Shown: in pieces, positions 8,421 through 16,876 of the stretch
How positions within the stretch are numbered: position 1 is the first letter of the stretch
Layout of the letters: each line of letters opens with the position of its first letter
Origin: Rhodococcus sp. B7740
GTDB taxonomy: Bacteria; Actinomycetota; Actinomycetes; Mycobacteriales; Mycobacteriaceae
Reading direction: 5' to 3'
Assembly: GCF_000954115.1 (NCBI RefSeq)
Contig: NZ_CP010797.1
Span: forward strand, 434,001-498,000
Length of the DNA: 64,000 nucleotides
Notes under the pieces: generated by a model
What the model was told of the DNA's origin: nothing
Databases searched by the model: none
What the model saw: the letters and a program-made list of their open reading frames with translations, nothing else
Program-made: the position numbers and the translations under genes

Positions 8421-11400
8421 GTGGCCGATCAAAGCCCGCCCGAAGATGTACAGAACGAAAACGCAGGACGTACTGAGGCCCCCGGCCCGGTGTCGCCTGT
8501 GGAAACCGACGCGGTGTCGTCGGCGCAACCCGACACCATCGAGCTGCCGACCAGGCTGCGCGTGCACGCATTGGCGAAGATCCTGGGCGTCACCAGCAAG
8601 CAGCTGCTCGTCACCCTCGGTGAGCTCGGCATCGAAGCGCGCAGTGCTCAGTCGAGCCTGAGCCGTGACGTCGCCGAGTCCGTTCGTGATTCGGTCAACG
8701 GCCCCACAGCAGCAACTCCCGATTCCTCGACTGCCGAGCCGACTCCGGTACCCGATGTCGATGTGCCTGCTGCCGATGAGCCCGCAGGCGAGGTTCCGTG
8801 GACCGAGCCGCAGCTGTTCACCAGTGCGCCCGCACCGGAGCCGGAGGCGGCCCAGCCCGCGGCAACGACCGACCAGCCCACAGCTACGACGTTCGCCACC
8901 CCTCTGTTCCTGCAGCCCGCCGCTGTCGATGCTCCGGCGACGGAATCGACGGAGTCACCGGCCGAGCCTCCGGCTCGCCGTCGCCGCAGCCGTAAGGCCG
9001 CGCCCAAGGACGAGGCTGCGAACACCGAGAGCAGTGCTACTACCGACAGCAGCGAGTCCGCAGTGACGCCGGAGACCGGTGCATCCGAGGTCTCCGCCGT
9101 CGAGACCGACCGGTCCTCCTCCGATGCCGGCGAGTCGGCCGAAGCCGAGAGCTCGACCGACGGTGACGGCGACGACGATCAGTCTCAGCCTCGACGTCGC
9201 CGGCGCGGCCGTCGTGGTCGCGGACGCGGTCGCGGCGAGCAATCCTCGGACGAGTCGACCGACGAGAACTCGGACGACGATTCCGACGGGGACACCGACA
9301 GCACCGACACCACCGATTCGACCGACGCGGAGTCGAGCGACGATGCGGACTCGGACGAGTCCTCGGCAGGTGACGGGCAGCAGTCGAACTCGGGACGACG
9401 CTCGCGTCGGTCACGTACTCGCAGCCGTTCCTCCGACCGTCAGAACTCCGATTCGTCCGACTCCTCCGACGACGCGCGCACCGCGGACTCCTCGGCCGAG
9501 GACGGCGACGACGAGTCCGATTCCGGAGCCCAGGACAACTACGACGACTCCGACAACGGTGGTTCGGACGGAGACGGCTCCAGCCGCCGCCGTCGTCGCC
9601 GTCGCAGGCGCAAGACCGGAGCCGAGGCCGCTGCCGAAGGCGCGACGTCCGAGGACGATCCGCCCAACACCGTCGTGCACGAGCGTGAGCCACGCAACAA
9701 GAGTCGCGCACCCCGGGACGAGGTTCAGGGAATCACGGGTTCGACGCGCCTCGAGGCCAAGCGTCAGCGCCGCCGCGACGGGCGCGATGCCGGCCGTCGT
9801 CGTCCGCCGATCCTCACCGAGTCGGAGTTCCTGGCGCGCCGCGAATCCGTCGACCGGGTCATGGTCGTGCGCGAGAAGGCGACACCGGATCATCCGCTGA
9901 CCACACAGGTTGCCGTACTCGAAGACGGCGTGCTCGTCGAGCATTTCGTCACCAGCAGTGCCACCGCGTCGATGGTCGGCAACGTGTACCTGGGCCGCGT
10001 CCAGAACGTGCTGCCCAGTATGGAAGCAGCGTTCATCGACATCGGCCGAGGCCGTAACGGTGTGCTGTACGCAGGCGAGGTCAACTGGGACGCTGCCGGT
10101 CTCGGGGGGAGCGCGCGCAAGATCGAGCAGGCCCTCAAGCCGGGCGATCAGGTTCTCGTGCAGGTCAGCAAGGACCCAGTGGGGCACAAGGGTGCTCGCC
10201 TGACGACGCAGCTCTCGCTCGCCGGTCGCTTCCTCGTCTACGTGCCAGGTGGAAGCTCCACCGGTATCAGCCGCAAGCTGCCCGATACCGAGCGCAAGCG
10301 GCTCAAGGAGATCCTCCGCGACATCGTGCCTCCCGAGGCAGGCGTCATCATCCGCACCGCAGCGGAAGGCGTCAGCGAAGAAGAGCTCGCACGTGACGTG
10401 ACTCGCCTGCAGGCGCAGTGGGCCAGCATCGAAGAACGCTCGGCCAACGCCGAAACCGGCAAGGGCGTGCAACCGCAGACGTTGTACGAAGAGCCCGACA
10501 TGCTGGTCAAGGTCATCCGAGACCTGTTCAACGAGGACTTCTCCAAGCTCGTCATCGAGGGCGACAAGGCATGGACGACGACGTCCAACTACGTCGAGAC
10601 CGTCGCCCCGGACATGATGGAGCGGCTGCACCGCTACGAGGCGGACGGCAGTTCGGTCGACGTCTTCGCTGCTCACCGCATCGACGAGCAGCTGGCCAAG
10701 GCTCTCGATCGCAAGGTCTGGCTGCCCTCGGGCGGCACCCTGGTGATCGATCGCACCGAGGCGATGACCGTCGTCGACGTCAACACCGGCAAGTTCACCG
10801 GCTCCGGCGGCAACCTCGAAGAGACGGTCACCCGCAACAACATCGAGGCGGCCGAGGAAGTCGTTCGCCAGATGCGTCTGCGAGACATCGGCGGCATGAT
10901 CGTCGTCGACTTCATCGACATGGTGCTCGAGTCCAACCGCGATCTCGTACTGCGGCGCCTGACCGAGTCCCTCGGACGCGACCGGACTCGCCATCAGGTG
11001 TCCGAGGTGACCTCGCTCGGACTGGTGCAGATGACCCGCAAGAAGCTCGGTACGGGGCTCGTCGAGGCGTTCTCCACCACGTGCGAGCACTGCCAGGGTC
11101 GCGGCATCGTCGTGCACCCGTTCCCCGTCGATGAAAAGCCTGACAACGACGGCGGACGGTCGAGTTCGTCGCGGTCCGACAGCAGCAACTCGGGAACGAG
11201 CAGCAGGCGTCGACGTGGCAAGGACAACAAGGCCGACGGCAACGATCGGTCGGACGGTGGCGACCGGGCGTCCTCGAACGATCGGACAGGCACGGCAGAC
11301 GGTCACGAGCACCCCGTGGTCGATCCGTCGATCAAACGAGCGCACCCGGTGGCGCTGGCCATGGCCGCGCATCATGACGACGTGGTCGCCGACGTCAGCC

Positions 11401-11855
11401 CGGCCGATGTCGAGACACCGGCACCGGCCGAAGCTGCCAGCGGCGACGCAGTGGTGACCGTGGTCTCCGCCGACGACGTGGACGTAGCGGCCGCGTCGGT
11501 TGCCGACGCCGAGACCGAGGCCACCGAAGTCGACACGCCCGCCGAGACTGCGGCCGACGAGCCGTCGGCTCCGGTGGCTGCCAAGGCTCGACGCGGACGG
11601 CGGGTGGCCCGCAAGGCTGCCGCGCCGACCGGCACTGCACCCGACGCGGGCATGGTCATCGTCGTACCCGCCACGGACGACTCGGGGGACGCCACGTCTT
11701 CCGACCAGGCCGGGACGGCACCCGACGAGCCGTCGGCACCGCTCACTGCGGCGGCCGAGCAGCCAACGGAGCCGGTCGAGGTGCCTACCGCACGTCCTCG
11801 CAGACGGCGCGCAGCAGCGCGGCCTGCAGGTCCACCGGTGGACGTCGATGCCTAG
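8421..11855 (+). CDS. rne: Ribonuclease E/G
   Basis: Endoribonuclease for mRNA turnover and rRNA maturation; 1144 residues from the chosen GTG, which is preceded by GAGGAG. Residues about 45-90 (LPTRLRVHALAKILGVTSKQLLVTL) look like the IF2 N-terminal domain. Residues about 90-460 are low-complexity, with alternating Asp/Ser/Glu-rich and Arg-rich blocks, probably disordered RNA- and protein-binding tails. The catalytic core runs from about 460 to 895: an S1 domain (GNVYLGRVQNVLPSMEAAFIDIG), the DNase I-like Mg site (VVDVNTGKFTGSGG, then MIVVDFIDM) and the zinc-link CEHCQGRG. A second disordered tail (about 900-1144) is Ala/Asp/Glu-rich. The catalytic core in the middle with tails on both sides is the actinobacterial plan, unlike E. 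coli. Confidence 0.95.
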   Translation: MADQSPPEDVQNENAGRTEAPGPVSPVETDAVSSAQPDTIELPTRLRVHALAKILGVTSKQLLVTLGELGIEARSAQSSLSRDVAESVRDSVNGPTAATPDSSTAEPTPVPDVDVPAADEPAGEVPWTEPQLFTSAPAPEPEAAQPAATTDQPTATTFATPLFLQPAAVDAPATESTESPAEPPARRRRSRKAAPKDEAANTESSATTDSSESAVTPETGASEVSAVETDRSSSDAGESAEAESSTDGDGDDDQSQPRRRRRGRRGRGRGRGEQSSDESTDENSDDDSDGDTDSTDTTDSTDAESSDDADSDESSAGDGQQSNSGRRSRRSRTRSRSSDRQNSDSSDSSDDARTADSSAEDGDDESDSGAQDNYDDSDNGGSDGDGSSRRRRRRRRRKTGAEAAAEGATSEDDPPNTVVHEREPRNKSRAPRDEVQGITGSTRLEAKRQRRRDGRDAGRRRPPILTESEFLARRESVDRVMVVREKATPDHPLTTQVAVLEDGVLVEHFVTSSATASMVGNVYLGRVQNVLPSMEAAFIDIGRGRNGVLYAGEVNWDAAGLGGSARKIEQALKPGDQVLVQVSKDPVGHKGARLTTQLSLAGRFLVYVPGGSSTGISRKLPDTERKRLKEILRDIVPPEAGVIIRTAAEGVSEEELARDVTRLQAQWASIEERSANAETGKGVQPQTLYEEPDMLVKVIRDLFNEDFSKLVIEGDKAWTTTSNYVETVAPDMMERLHRYEADGSSVDVFAAHRIDEQLAKALDRKVWLPSGGTLVIDRTEAMTVVDVNTGKFTGSGGNLEETVTRNNIEAAEEVVRQMRLRDIGGMIVVDFIDMVLESNRDLVLRRLTESLGRDRTRHQVSEVTSLGLVQMTRKKLGTGLVEAFSTTCEHCQGRGIVVHPFPVDEKPDNDGGRSSSSRSDSSNSGTSSRRRRGKDNKADGNDRSDGGDRASSNDRTGTADGHEHPVVDPSIKRAHPVALAMAAHHDDVVADVSPADVETPAPAEAASGDAVVTVVSADDVDVAAASVADAETEATEVDTPAETAADEPSAPVAAKARRGRRVARKAAAPTGTAPDAGMVIVVPATDDSGDATSSDQAGTAPDEPSAPLTAAAEQPTEPVEVPTARPRRRRAAARPAGPPVDVDA

Positions 11856-11868
11856 CAGAGCAGGGCAG

Positions 11869-11899
11869 TTTGACCCTGGCCGTCTCCCTGCCGTAACCT
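11869..11899 (+). promoter_or_regulatory. Candidate rplU promoter
   Basis: TTGACC (11869-11874) and TAACCT (11894-11899) are separated by 19 bp just after the rne stop. The remaining leader before rplU (about 190 nt) contains a short GGTCGG/CCGACC hairpin at 11972-11996. The long spacer keeps confidence low. Confidence 0.35.
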
Positions 11900-12090
11900 T
11901 GATAAGTCGCTCCCGGTGACACCGTTCTGCCGTGCCGTAGTGGTGCTGTAGGAAACAACGGTTCTCGAGCGGGTCGGAATGATCATCATCCCGACCGGCC
12001 GATAGGGAGCAAGCAAACACGTTTTACCAGACCAGTCGTGTTGCCATGCGCAATGCGAGCAAGTTCGAAGAAGCAAGGGGTAGCCCTCCG

Positions 12091-12402
12091 ATGGCAACGT
12101 ACGCGATCGTCAAGACCGGCGGAAAGCAGTACAAGGTCGCTGTTGGTGACCTCGTCAAGGTCGAGAAGATCGAGGGAGCGCCCGGCACTGCTGTCTCGCT
12201 TGCTCCGGTCCTCGTCGTAGACGGATCCGACCTGACCACCGATGCAGACAAGCTGGCGAAGATCTCGGTCGCCGGTGAGATCGTCGAGCACACCAAGGGC
12301 CCGAAGATCCGCATCCACAAGTTCAAGAACAAGACCGGATACCACAAGCGTCAGGGACACAGGCAGAAGCTCACTGTCCTCAAGGTCACCGGCATCAAGT
12401 AA
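12091..12402 (+). CDS. rplU: 50S ribosomal protein L21
   Basis: A 103-residue ribosomal protein beginning [20 protein letters not shown] and ending in the conserved RNA-binding segment [20 protein letters not shown]. It binds 23S rRNA in the large subunit. An in-frame ATG 45 bp upstream would add residues not found in L21; the chosen ATG matches the family. First gene of rplU-rpmA-obg. Confidence 0.98.
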   Translation: MATYAIVKTGGKQYKVAVGDLVKVEKIEGAPGTAVSLAPVLVVDGSDLTTDADKLAKISVAGEIVEHTKGPKIRIHKFKNKTGYHKRQGHRQKLTVLKVTGIK

Positions 12403-12461
12403 CCAGGTCCCTTCGGACCCGCGTTCTCCCAAGCTGATTCACCCCGAGGAGGGTATGCAAC

Positions 12462-12725
12462 ATGGCACACAAGAAGGGCGCATCGAGCTCCCGTAACGGT
12501 CGCGACTCGAACGCTCAGCGCCTCGGCGTCAAGCGTTTCGGCGGCCAGACCGTAGGCGCAGGCGAGATCCTGGTTCGTCAGCGCGGCACTCACTTCCACC
12601 CCGGCGTCAACGTCGGCCGTGGCGGCGACGACACCCTGTTCGCACTCGCCCCGGGCGCAGTCGAATTCGGTGCCAAGCGCGGTCGCAAGACCGTGAACAT
12701 CGTTCCGGTCGCTGTAGAGGCCTAG
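12462..12725 (+). CDS. rpmA: 50S ribosomal protein L27
   Basis: An 87-residue ribosomal protein starting [20 protein letters not shown] and containing the signature [17 protein letters not shown]. Its N-terminal tail reaches the peptidyl-transferase centre. The short N-terminus has no cleavable extension of the kind found in Firmicutes. GAGGAGGG precedes the ATG. The stop is followed about 90 bp later by a strong terminator. Confidence 0.98.
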   Translation: MAHKKGASSSRNGRDSNAQRLGVKRFGGQTVGAGEILVRQRGTHFHPGVNVGRGGDDTLFALAPGAVEFGAKRGRKTVNIVPVAVEA

Positions 12726-12811
12726 TCCTTCTGCAGCGCTCGCGCCCACGATGGCCGACGCGACCGGGCAACTGCTCGAGTCGACCATCCACGGCGTACG
12801 TTCACAGCTCC

Positions 12812-12862
12812 CGATAGGGGCGGACCAGGGTCATGAGACCGGTCCGCCCCTATCGCTTTTTT
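12812..12862 (+). terminator. Strong intrinsic terminator between rpmA and obg
   Basis: A perfect 15-bp stem (CGATAGGGGCGGACC at 12812-12826 with its complement at 12841-12855) with a 14-nt loop, followed by C and six T (12857-12862). It lies inside the conserved rplU-rpmA-obg cluster and ends 38 bp before the obg start codon, so it should uncouple abundant ribosomal protein mRNA from obg. Confidence 0.88.
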
Positions 12863-12900
12863 CTCCCGCTTTTTCTTTCACGAAAGGATCGAAGACAGCT

Positions 12901-14352
12901 ATGTCACGATTCATCGACCGCGTGGTGCTGCACGTCAGCGCCGGCAAAGGTGGCAACGGCTGCTCTTCGGTTCACCGCGAGAAGTTCAAGCCTCTTGGTG
13001 GCCCCGACGGTGGCAACGGAGGACAGGGCGGCGGAGTCGTGTTCGTCGTCGACAGCAACGTCCACACTCTGCTCGACTTCCACTTCTCCAGCCATGCCAA
13101 GGCAGGCAACGGAACTCAGGGCATGGGCGGCAACCGCGAGGGTGCCAACGGCGAGGACCTGATCCTCAAGGTTCCCGACGGCACCGTCGTGCTCGACAAG
13201 AAGGGCAACGTCCTCGCCGACATGATCGGCGAGGGAACACGTTTCGACGCCGCTCCGGGCGGCCGCGGTGGACTCGGCAACGCAGCTCTCGCATCGAAGG
13301 CTCGACGTGCCCCCGGATTCGCACTGCTCGGCGAAGAGGGCGTCGAGCGCGAACTCGTCCTCGAACTCAAGTCCGTCGCCGATGTGGGCCTCGTCGGTTT
13401 TCCGTCGGCCGGTAAGTCGTCGCTGGTCTCGGTGCTGTCCGCAGCGAAGCCGAAGATCGCCGATTACCCCTTCACCACACTGGTGCCCAACCTCGGTGTC
13501 GTATCCAGCGGCGACACCACCTTCACCGTCGCCGACGTTCCCGGGTTGATCCCCGGAGCGAGTCAGGGCCGAGGTCTCGGACTGGACTTCCTGCGTCACC
13601 TCGAACGCTGTGCCGTTCTCGCACACGTCGTCGATTGCGCCACACTGGATCCCGGCCGCGATCCGATCTCCGATGTCGACGCCCTCGAAGCCGAGTTGGC
13701 CGCGTACAAGCCGGCTCTGTCCGGAGATGCCAGCCTCGGCGATCTGGCCGATCGGCCCCGCATCGTGGTGTTGAACAAGGCCGACATTCCGGAGGGTGCC
13801 GAGCTCGCCGAGATGGTCACCGCCGAGTTCGAGTCCCGTGGTTGGCCCGTGTACACCATCTCCGCGGTGACGCGTGCCGGTCTCAAGCCGCTGACGTTCG
13901 CGTTGGCGAAGCTCGTCGAGGAGTACCGCACCGCGCATCCGGCTCCCGAGCCGCGGCGTCAGGTGCTGCGCCCGGTCGCTCGCAACGACGACAGCTTCAA
14001 GGTCGTCAAGGATCCGGATATCCCGGACGGCTTCATCGTTCGCGGTACCCGACCGGAGCGGTGGGTGCGCCAGACGCAGTTCACCAACGACGAGGCCGTC
14101 GGCTACCTCGCCGACCGTCTCGCGCGGCTCGGCGTCGAGGACGCCCTCATCAAGGCAGGCGCTCAGCCCGGTGCTTCGGTGACCATCGGCGACGTGTCGT
14201 TCGACTGGGAGCCGCAGACCCCGGCCGGTGTCGAGATCACGATGACGGGCCGTGGCACCGATGCCCGCCTGGATCAGGTCGAGCGCATCGGCGCATCCGA
14301 ACGCAAGCATGCCCGCCAGGTACGTCGCGGGCTCGACACCGAACAGGAGTAG
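12901..14352 (+). CDS. obg: GTPase Obg/CgtA, ribosome assembly factor
   Basis: A 483-residue GTPase that associates with the 50S subunit. The glycine-rich Obg fold spans about residues 1-158 ([29 protein letters not shown]). The G domain has [10 protein letters not shown] (G1), [10 protein letters not shown] (G3) and NKAD (G4). The C-terminal OCT domain occupies about 350-430, followed by a charged tail. GAAAGGA lies upstream of the chosen ATG; an in-frame ATG 150 bp earlier would start before the terminator hairpin and was rejected. Only 2 bp separate its stop from the proB start, so the two are one operon. Confidence 0.97.
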   Translation: MSRFIDRVVLHVSAGKGGNGCSSVHREKFKPLGGPDGGNGGQGGGVVFVVDSNVHTLLDFHFSSHAKAGNGTQGMGGNREGANGEDLILKVPDGTVVLDKKGNVLADMIGEGTRFDAAPGGRGGLGNAALASKARRAPGFALLGEEGVERELVLELKSVADVGLVGFPSAGKSSLVSVLSAAKPKIADYPFTTLVPNLGVVSSGDTTFTVADVPGLIPGASQGRGLGLDFLRHLERCAVLAHVVDCATLDPGRDPISDVDALEAELAAYKPALSGDASLGDLADRPRIVVLNKADIPEGAELAEMVTAEFESRGWPVYTISAVTRAGLKPLTFALAKLVEEYRTAHPAPEPRRQVLRPVARNDDSFKVVKDPDIPDGFIVRGTRPERWVRQTQFTNDEAVGYLADRLARLGVEDALIKAGAQPGASVTIGDVSFDWEPQTPAGVEITMTGRGTDARLDQVERIGASERKHARQVRRGLDTEQE

Positions 14353-14354
14353 CC

Positions 14355-15494
14355 GTGGTGGCGGTGCGTGAATCCGATTCGCTCGCAGAGGCTCTCACCG
14401 ATACCCGTCGCACGATCGCCGATGCCAAGCGCATCGTGGTCAAGATCGGTTCCTCGGCTCTCACCAGCCTCGATACCGGTCTCGATCTGGGCCGACTCGA
14501 TCTGCTCGCCGACGCCATCGAATCTCGGATGCGCAGCGGGACGGACGTGGTGGTCGTGTCCTCCGGCGCGATCGGCGCAGGGATGGCACCTCTGGGCCTG
14601 ACCAAGCGTCCACGAGACCTGGCGACCAAACAGGCTGCTGCGAGCGTCGGTCAGCTCGCTCTGGTTCATGCGTGGAGCTCGTCGTTCCACCGGTACGGGC
14701 GCACGGTGGGGCAGGTTCTGCTCACTGCCGAGGACATCGCGCGGCGAACCAACCATCGCAATGCTCAGCGCACCCTGGATCGACTGCGCTCACTCGGTGC
14801 TGTGGCCATCGTCAACGAGAACGACACGGTCGCCACGGCGGAGATCAGGTTCGGCGACAACGATCGCCTGGCTGCCCTGGTCGCCCACCTCGTCGGAGCG
14901 GACGCATTGTTCCTGCTCTCGGACGTGGACGGGTTGTACGACGGTGATCCCCGCAAGGGCAAGGCCACACTGATCCCGGAGGTGACCAGCCCCGAGGATC
15001 TCGACGGCGTCGTCGCCGGTTCGGGCGGAGCGCTCGGCACCGGCGGAATGGCGTCCAAGCTGTCCGCTGCGCGTCTCGCGGCCGATGCCGGTGTTCCGGT
15101 GCTGCTGGCTGCGGCATCCGATGCCGCACACGCACTGACGACGTCCGAGGTGGGCACCGCCTTCGCTGCACGGCCGACGCGGCTGTCGGCTCGCAAGTTC
15201 TGGGTCCGTCACGCCGCCGATGCCGCGGGAGAATTGCACCTCGACGCGGGTGCCGTGCGTGCGGTGGTCGAGCGGCGACGGTCGTTGTTGTCCGCTGGTG
15301 TCACGTCGGTGACGGGATCTTTCCACGGCGGCGACGTGGTCTCGTTGGTCGACCACGGCGGCGTCCTGGTGGCTCGCGGGGTCGTCGCGTACGACTCGGC
15401 GGAGCTGGCCGGAATGCTCGGGCGGTCCACAGGGGAGTTGGCCGCGGAGCTACAACGACCTGTGGTTCATGCCGACGATCTGGTTCCTGCCTGA
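14355..15494 (+). CDS. proB: Glutamate 5-kinase
   Basis: First enzyme of proline synthesis: phosphorylates glutamate to glutamyl 5-phosphate. 379 residues. The amino-acid-kinase domain has KIGSSALT near residue 30, [30 protein letters not shown] and [13 protein letters not shown]; a C-terminal PUA domain covers about 285-365 ([21 protein letters not shown]). AGGAG in the end of obg precedes two adjacent GTG codons; 14358 is equally possible. The partner gene proA lies about 22 kb away at 37811. Its 3' end overlaps the convergent sirtuin gene by 28 bp. Confidence 0.95.
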   Translation: MVAVRESDSLAEALTDTRRTIADAKRIVVKIGSSALTSLDTGLDLGRLDLLADAIESRMRSGTDVVVVSSGAIGAGMAPLGLTKRPRDLATKQAAASVGQLALVHAWSSSFHRYGRTVGQVLLTAEDIARRTNHRNAQRTLDRLRSLGAVAIVNENDTVATAEIRFGDNDRLAALVAHLVGADALFLLSDVDGLYDGDPRKGKATLIPEVTSPEDLDGVVAGSGGALGTGGMASKLSAARLAADAGVPVLLAAASDAAHALTTSEVGTAFAARPTRLSARKFWVRHAADAAGELHLDAGAVRAVVERRRSLLSAGVTSVTGSFHGGDVVSLVDHGGVLVARGVVAYDSAELAGMLGRSTGELAAELQRPVVHADDLVPA

Positions 15495-16333
15495 TCGAGG
15501 TCGTCGGCCAGCGCGGTCGCCACCTCAGAGCAACCGGCATGGACTGTGAGAGAAGCGAATTCGTCGCCGCGGGTGGTACCGCGGTTGACTATGACGATCG
15601 GCTTCGACTTCTTGGACGCGTGCCTGACGAACCGCAGGCCGGACATCACGGTCAGCGAGGATCCGAGCACCAACAACGCATCGCTTCGGTCGACCAGATC
15701 GTATGCCTCGGCGACACGCGGCTTGGGAACACTCTCACCGAAGTAGACGATGTCGGGTTTCAGTATGCCCGAACATGATTCGCAGTCGACCATTCTGAAG
15801 TGCGCGGTCGAGGAGATGATCGCGTCGGCATCGGGGGCGATCTCGACGCCGTTTGCGGGTGCAACCGACTCGAGGAAACCCGGATTGGCACGATCGAGTC
15901 GCCGGGCCAGTTCGAAACGCGAGATCAATCGCTCGCAGTTCAGGCAGCGAACGCGGGCGTAGACGCCGTGCAGGTCGATGACGTTTCGGCTGCCCGCCTT
16001 GGTGTGCAGCATGTCGACGTTCTGGGTGATGATGCCGGTGACGACGCCGGCCCGTTCGAGTCGGGCGAGTGCTCGGTGCCCGTCGTTGGGTACCGCGGCA
16101 TCCATGTGTCGCCACCCGACGTGGTTGCGTGCCCAGTAGTGCCGACGAAATTCGGCGTCACCGATGAACTGCTGGAATGTCATCGGGTTACGCGGGGGTG
16201 ACTGCGGACCGCGGTAATCGGGAATGCCGGAGTCGGTGGACATGCCTGCGCCGCTCACGACGGTGACCGTCCTGCCCTCGAGCAGAGAAGTCAGCTGCTC
16301 GTACAGGACTGCGGACACAGGAGATGCATTCAC
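15467..16333 (-). CDS. Sir2 family NAD-dependent protein deacetylase
   Basis: A 288-residue sirtuin that removes acyl groups from lysine using NAD. It has [15 protein letters not shown] (NAD binding), TQNVDMLH, the catalytic His in VIDLHG and two zinc-binding Cys pairs (CLNC and CESC). An upstream in-frame GTG at 16393 would add 20 residues, but that start lies inside the hairpin that ends the ectoine operon, so the GTG at 16333 was preferred; no clear ribosome-binding site helps decide. It follows ectC on the same strand behind the hairpin and meets proB tail to tail. Confidence 0.88.
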   Translation of the reverse strand: MNASPVSAVLYEQLTSLLEGRTVTVVSGAGMSTDSGIPDYRGPQSPPRNPMTFQQFIGDAEFRRHYWARNHVGWRHMDAAVPNDGHRALARLERAGVVTGIITQNVDMLHTKAGSRNVIDLHGVYARVRCLNCERLISRFELARRLDRANPGFLESVAPANGVEIAPDADAIISSTAHFRMVDCESCSGILKPDIVYFGESVPKPRVAEAYDLVDRSDALLVLGSSLTVMSGLRFVRHASKKSKPIVIVNRGTTRGDEFASLTVHAGCSEVATALADDLDQAGTRSSA

Positions 16334-16382
16334 TTCGTCCAGGATAGCGATCCATTGCCCGATGAGCACCGTATCGACGCCT

Positions 16383-16421
16383 ACGGCCCGCACCCGACGC
16401 GGAAGCGTCGGTGCGGGCCGT
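16383..16421 (-). terminator. Hairpin after ectC
   Basis: Arms of 18 and 17 nt (16383-16400 and 16405-16421) pair with one bulged base around a 4-nt loop, immediately after the ectC stop on the minus strand. No T run follows. It separates the ectoine operon from the sirtuin gene. Confidence 0.6.
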
Positions 16422-16437
16422 CAGGGACGTACTGGTG

Positions 16438-16836
16438 CTACGCGGGTACCTCGACGAGGGGGTACACGCCGTTCTCGTCGTGCGTCTCGTTGCCGACGAC
16501 CGGGGGATTGAACACGCACAGCATGCGCATCGTGGTACGCGGCTCGACGGTGTGGCGCTCGTGTCCGTTGAGCAGGTACATCGATCCCGCACCGAGCTCG
16601 TAGGTTTCTCCGGTCTCGCGGTCGGTGAGCGTTCCCTCGCCCTCGATCAGCCAGACAGCCTCGACGTGGTTGGCGTAGTGGAAGTTGTTCACCGTGCCGG
16701 CCTGAATCGTGGTCTCGTGGAACGAGAATCCGACCTTGTCGCCGCCGAGAATGATTCTCTTGCTGCGCCAGTTGCCGTCTTCGCTCTCGATGTCGCGATC
16801 GGTACCGGTGATCTCCTGGGTGGTGCGAACGATCAT
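16438..16836 (-). CDS. ectC: L-ectoine synthase
   Basis: A 132-residue cupin enzyme that closes N-gamma-acetyl-2,4-diaminobutyrate to ectoine, the last step of the pathway. The N-terminus MIVRTTQEITGTDRDIE and the cupin motifs HYANHVEAVWLIEGEG and LNGHERHTVEP are diagnostic. An AAGGAGG site precedes the ATG, in the 40-bp gap after ectB. No ectoine hydroxylase (ectD) follows in this window, so ectoine rather than hydroxyectoine is the predicted end product of this locus. Confidence 0.97.
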   Translation of the reverse strand: MIVRTTQEITGTDRDIESEDGNWRSKRIILGGDKVGFSFHETTIQAGTVNNFHYANHVEAVWLIEGEGTLTDRETGETYELGAGSMYLLNGHERHTVEPRTTMRMLCVFNPPVVGNETHDENGVYPLVEVPA

Positions 16837-16876
16837 GCGATGTCCTCCTTCGATGTCGGTTGCTGCGGACGGACGG

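Noticed and set aside
11914-11949. An 11-codon frame (MTPFCRAVVVL) after the rplU promoter candidate
   Set aside because: Too short and without a feature tying it to rplU control; the promoter itself is uncertain.
9411-12020. An 869-codon open frame antisense to rne
   Set aside because: Arg/His/Gly-rich composition of a shadow frame opposite the Asp/Ser-rich and catalytic parts of rne.
12751-12900. In-frame upstream extension of obg
   Set aside because: It reads through the terminator hairpin and T run and is not part of the Obg family.
16334-16393. Longer start for the sirtuin gene
   Set aside because: The extra 20 codons begin within the hairpin after ectC, so the shorter GTG start was kept.
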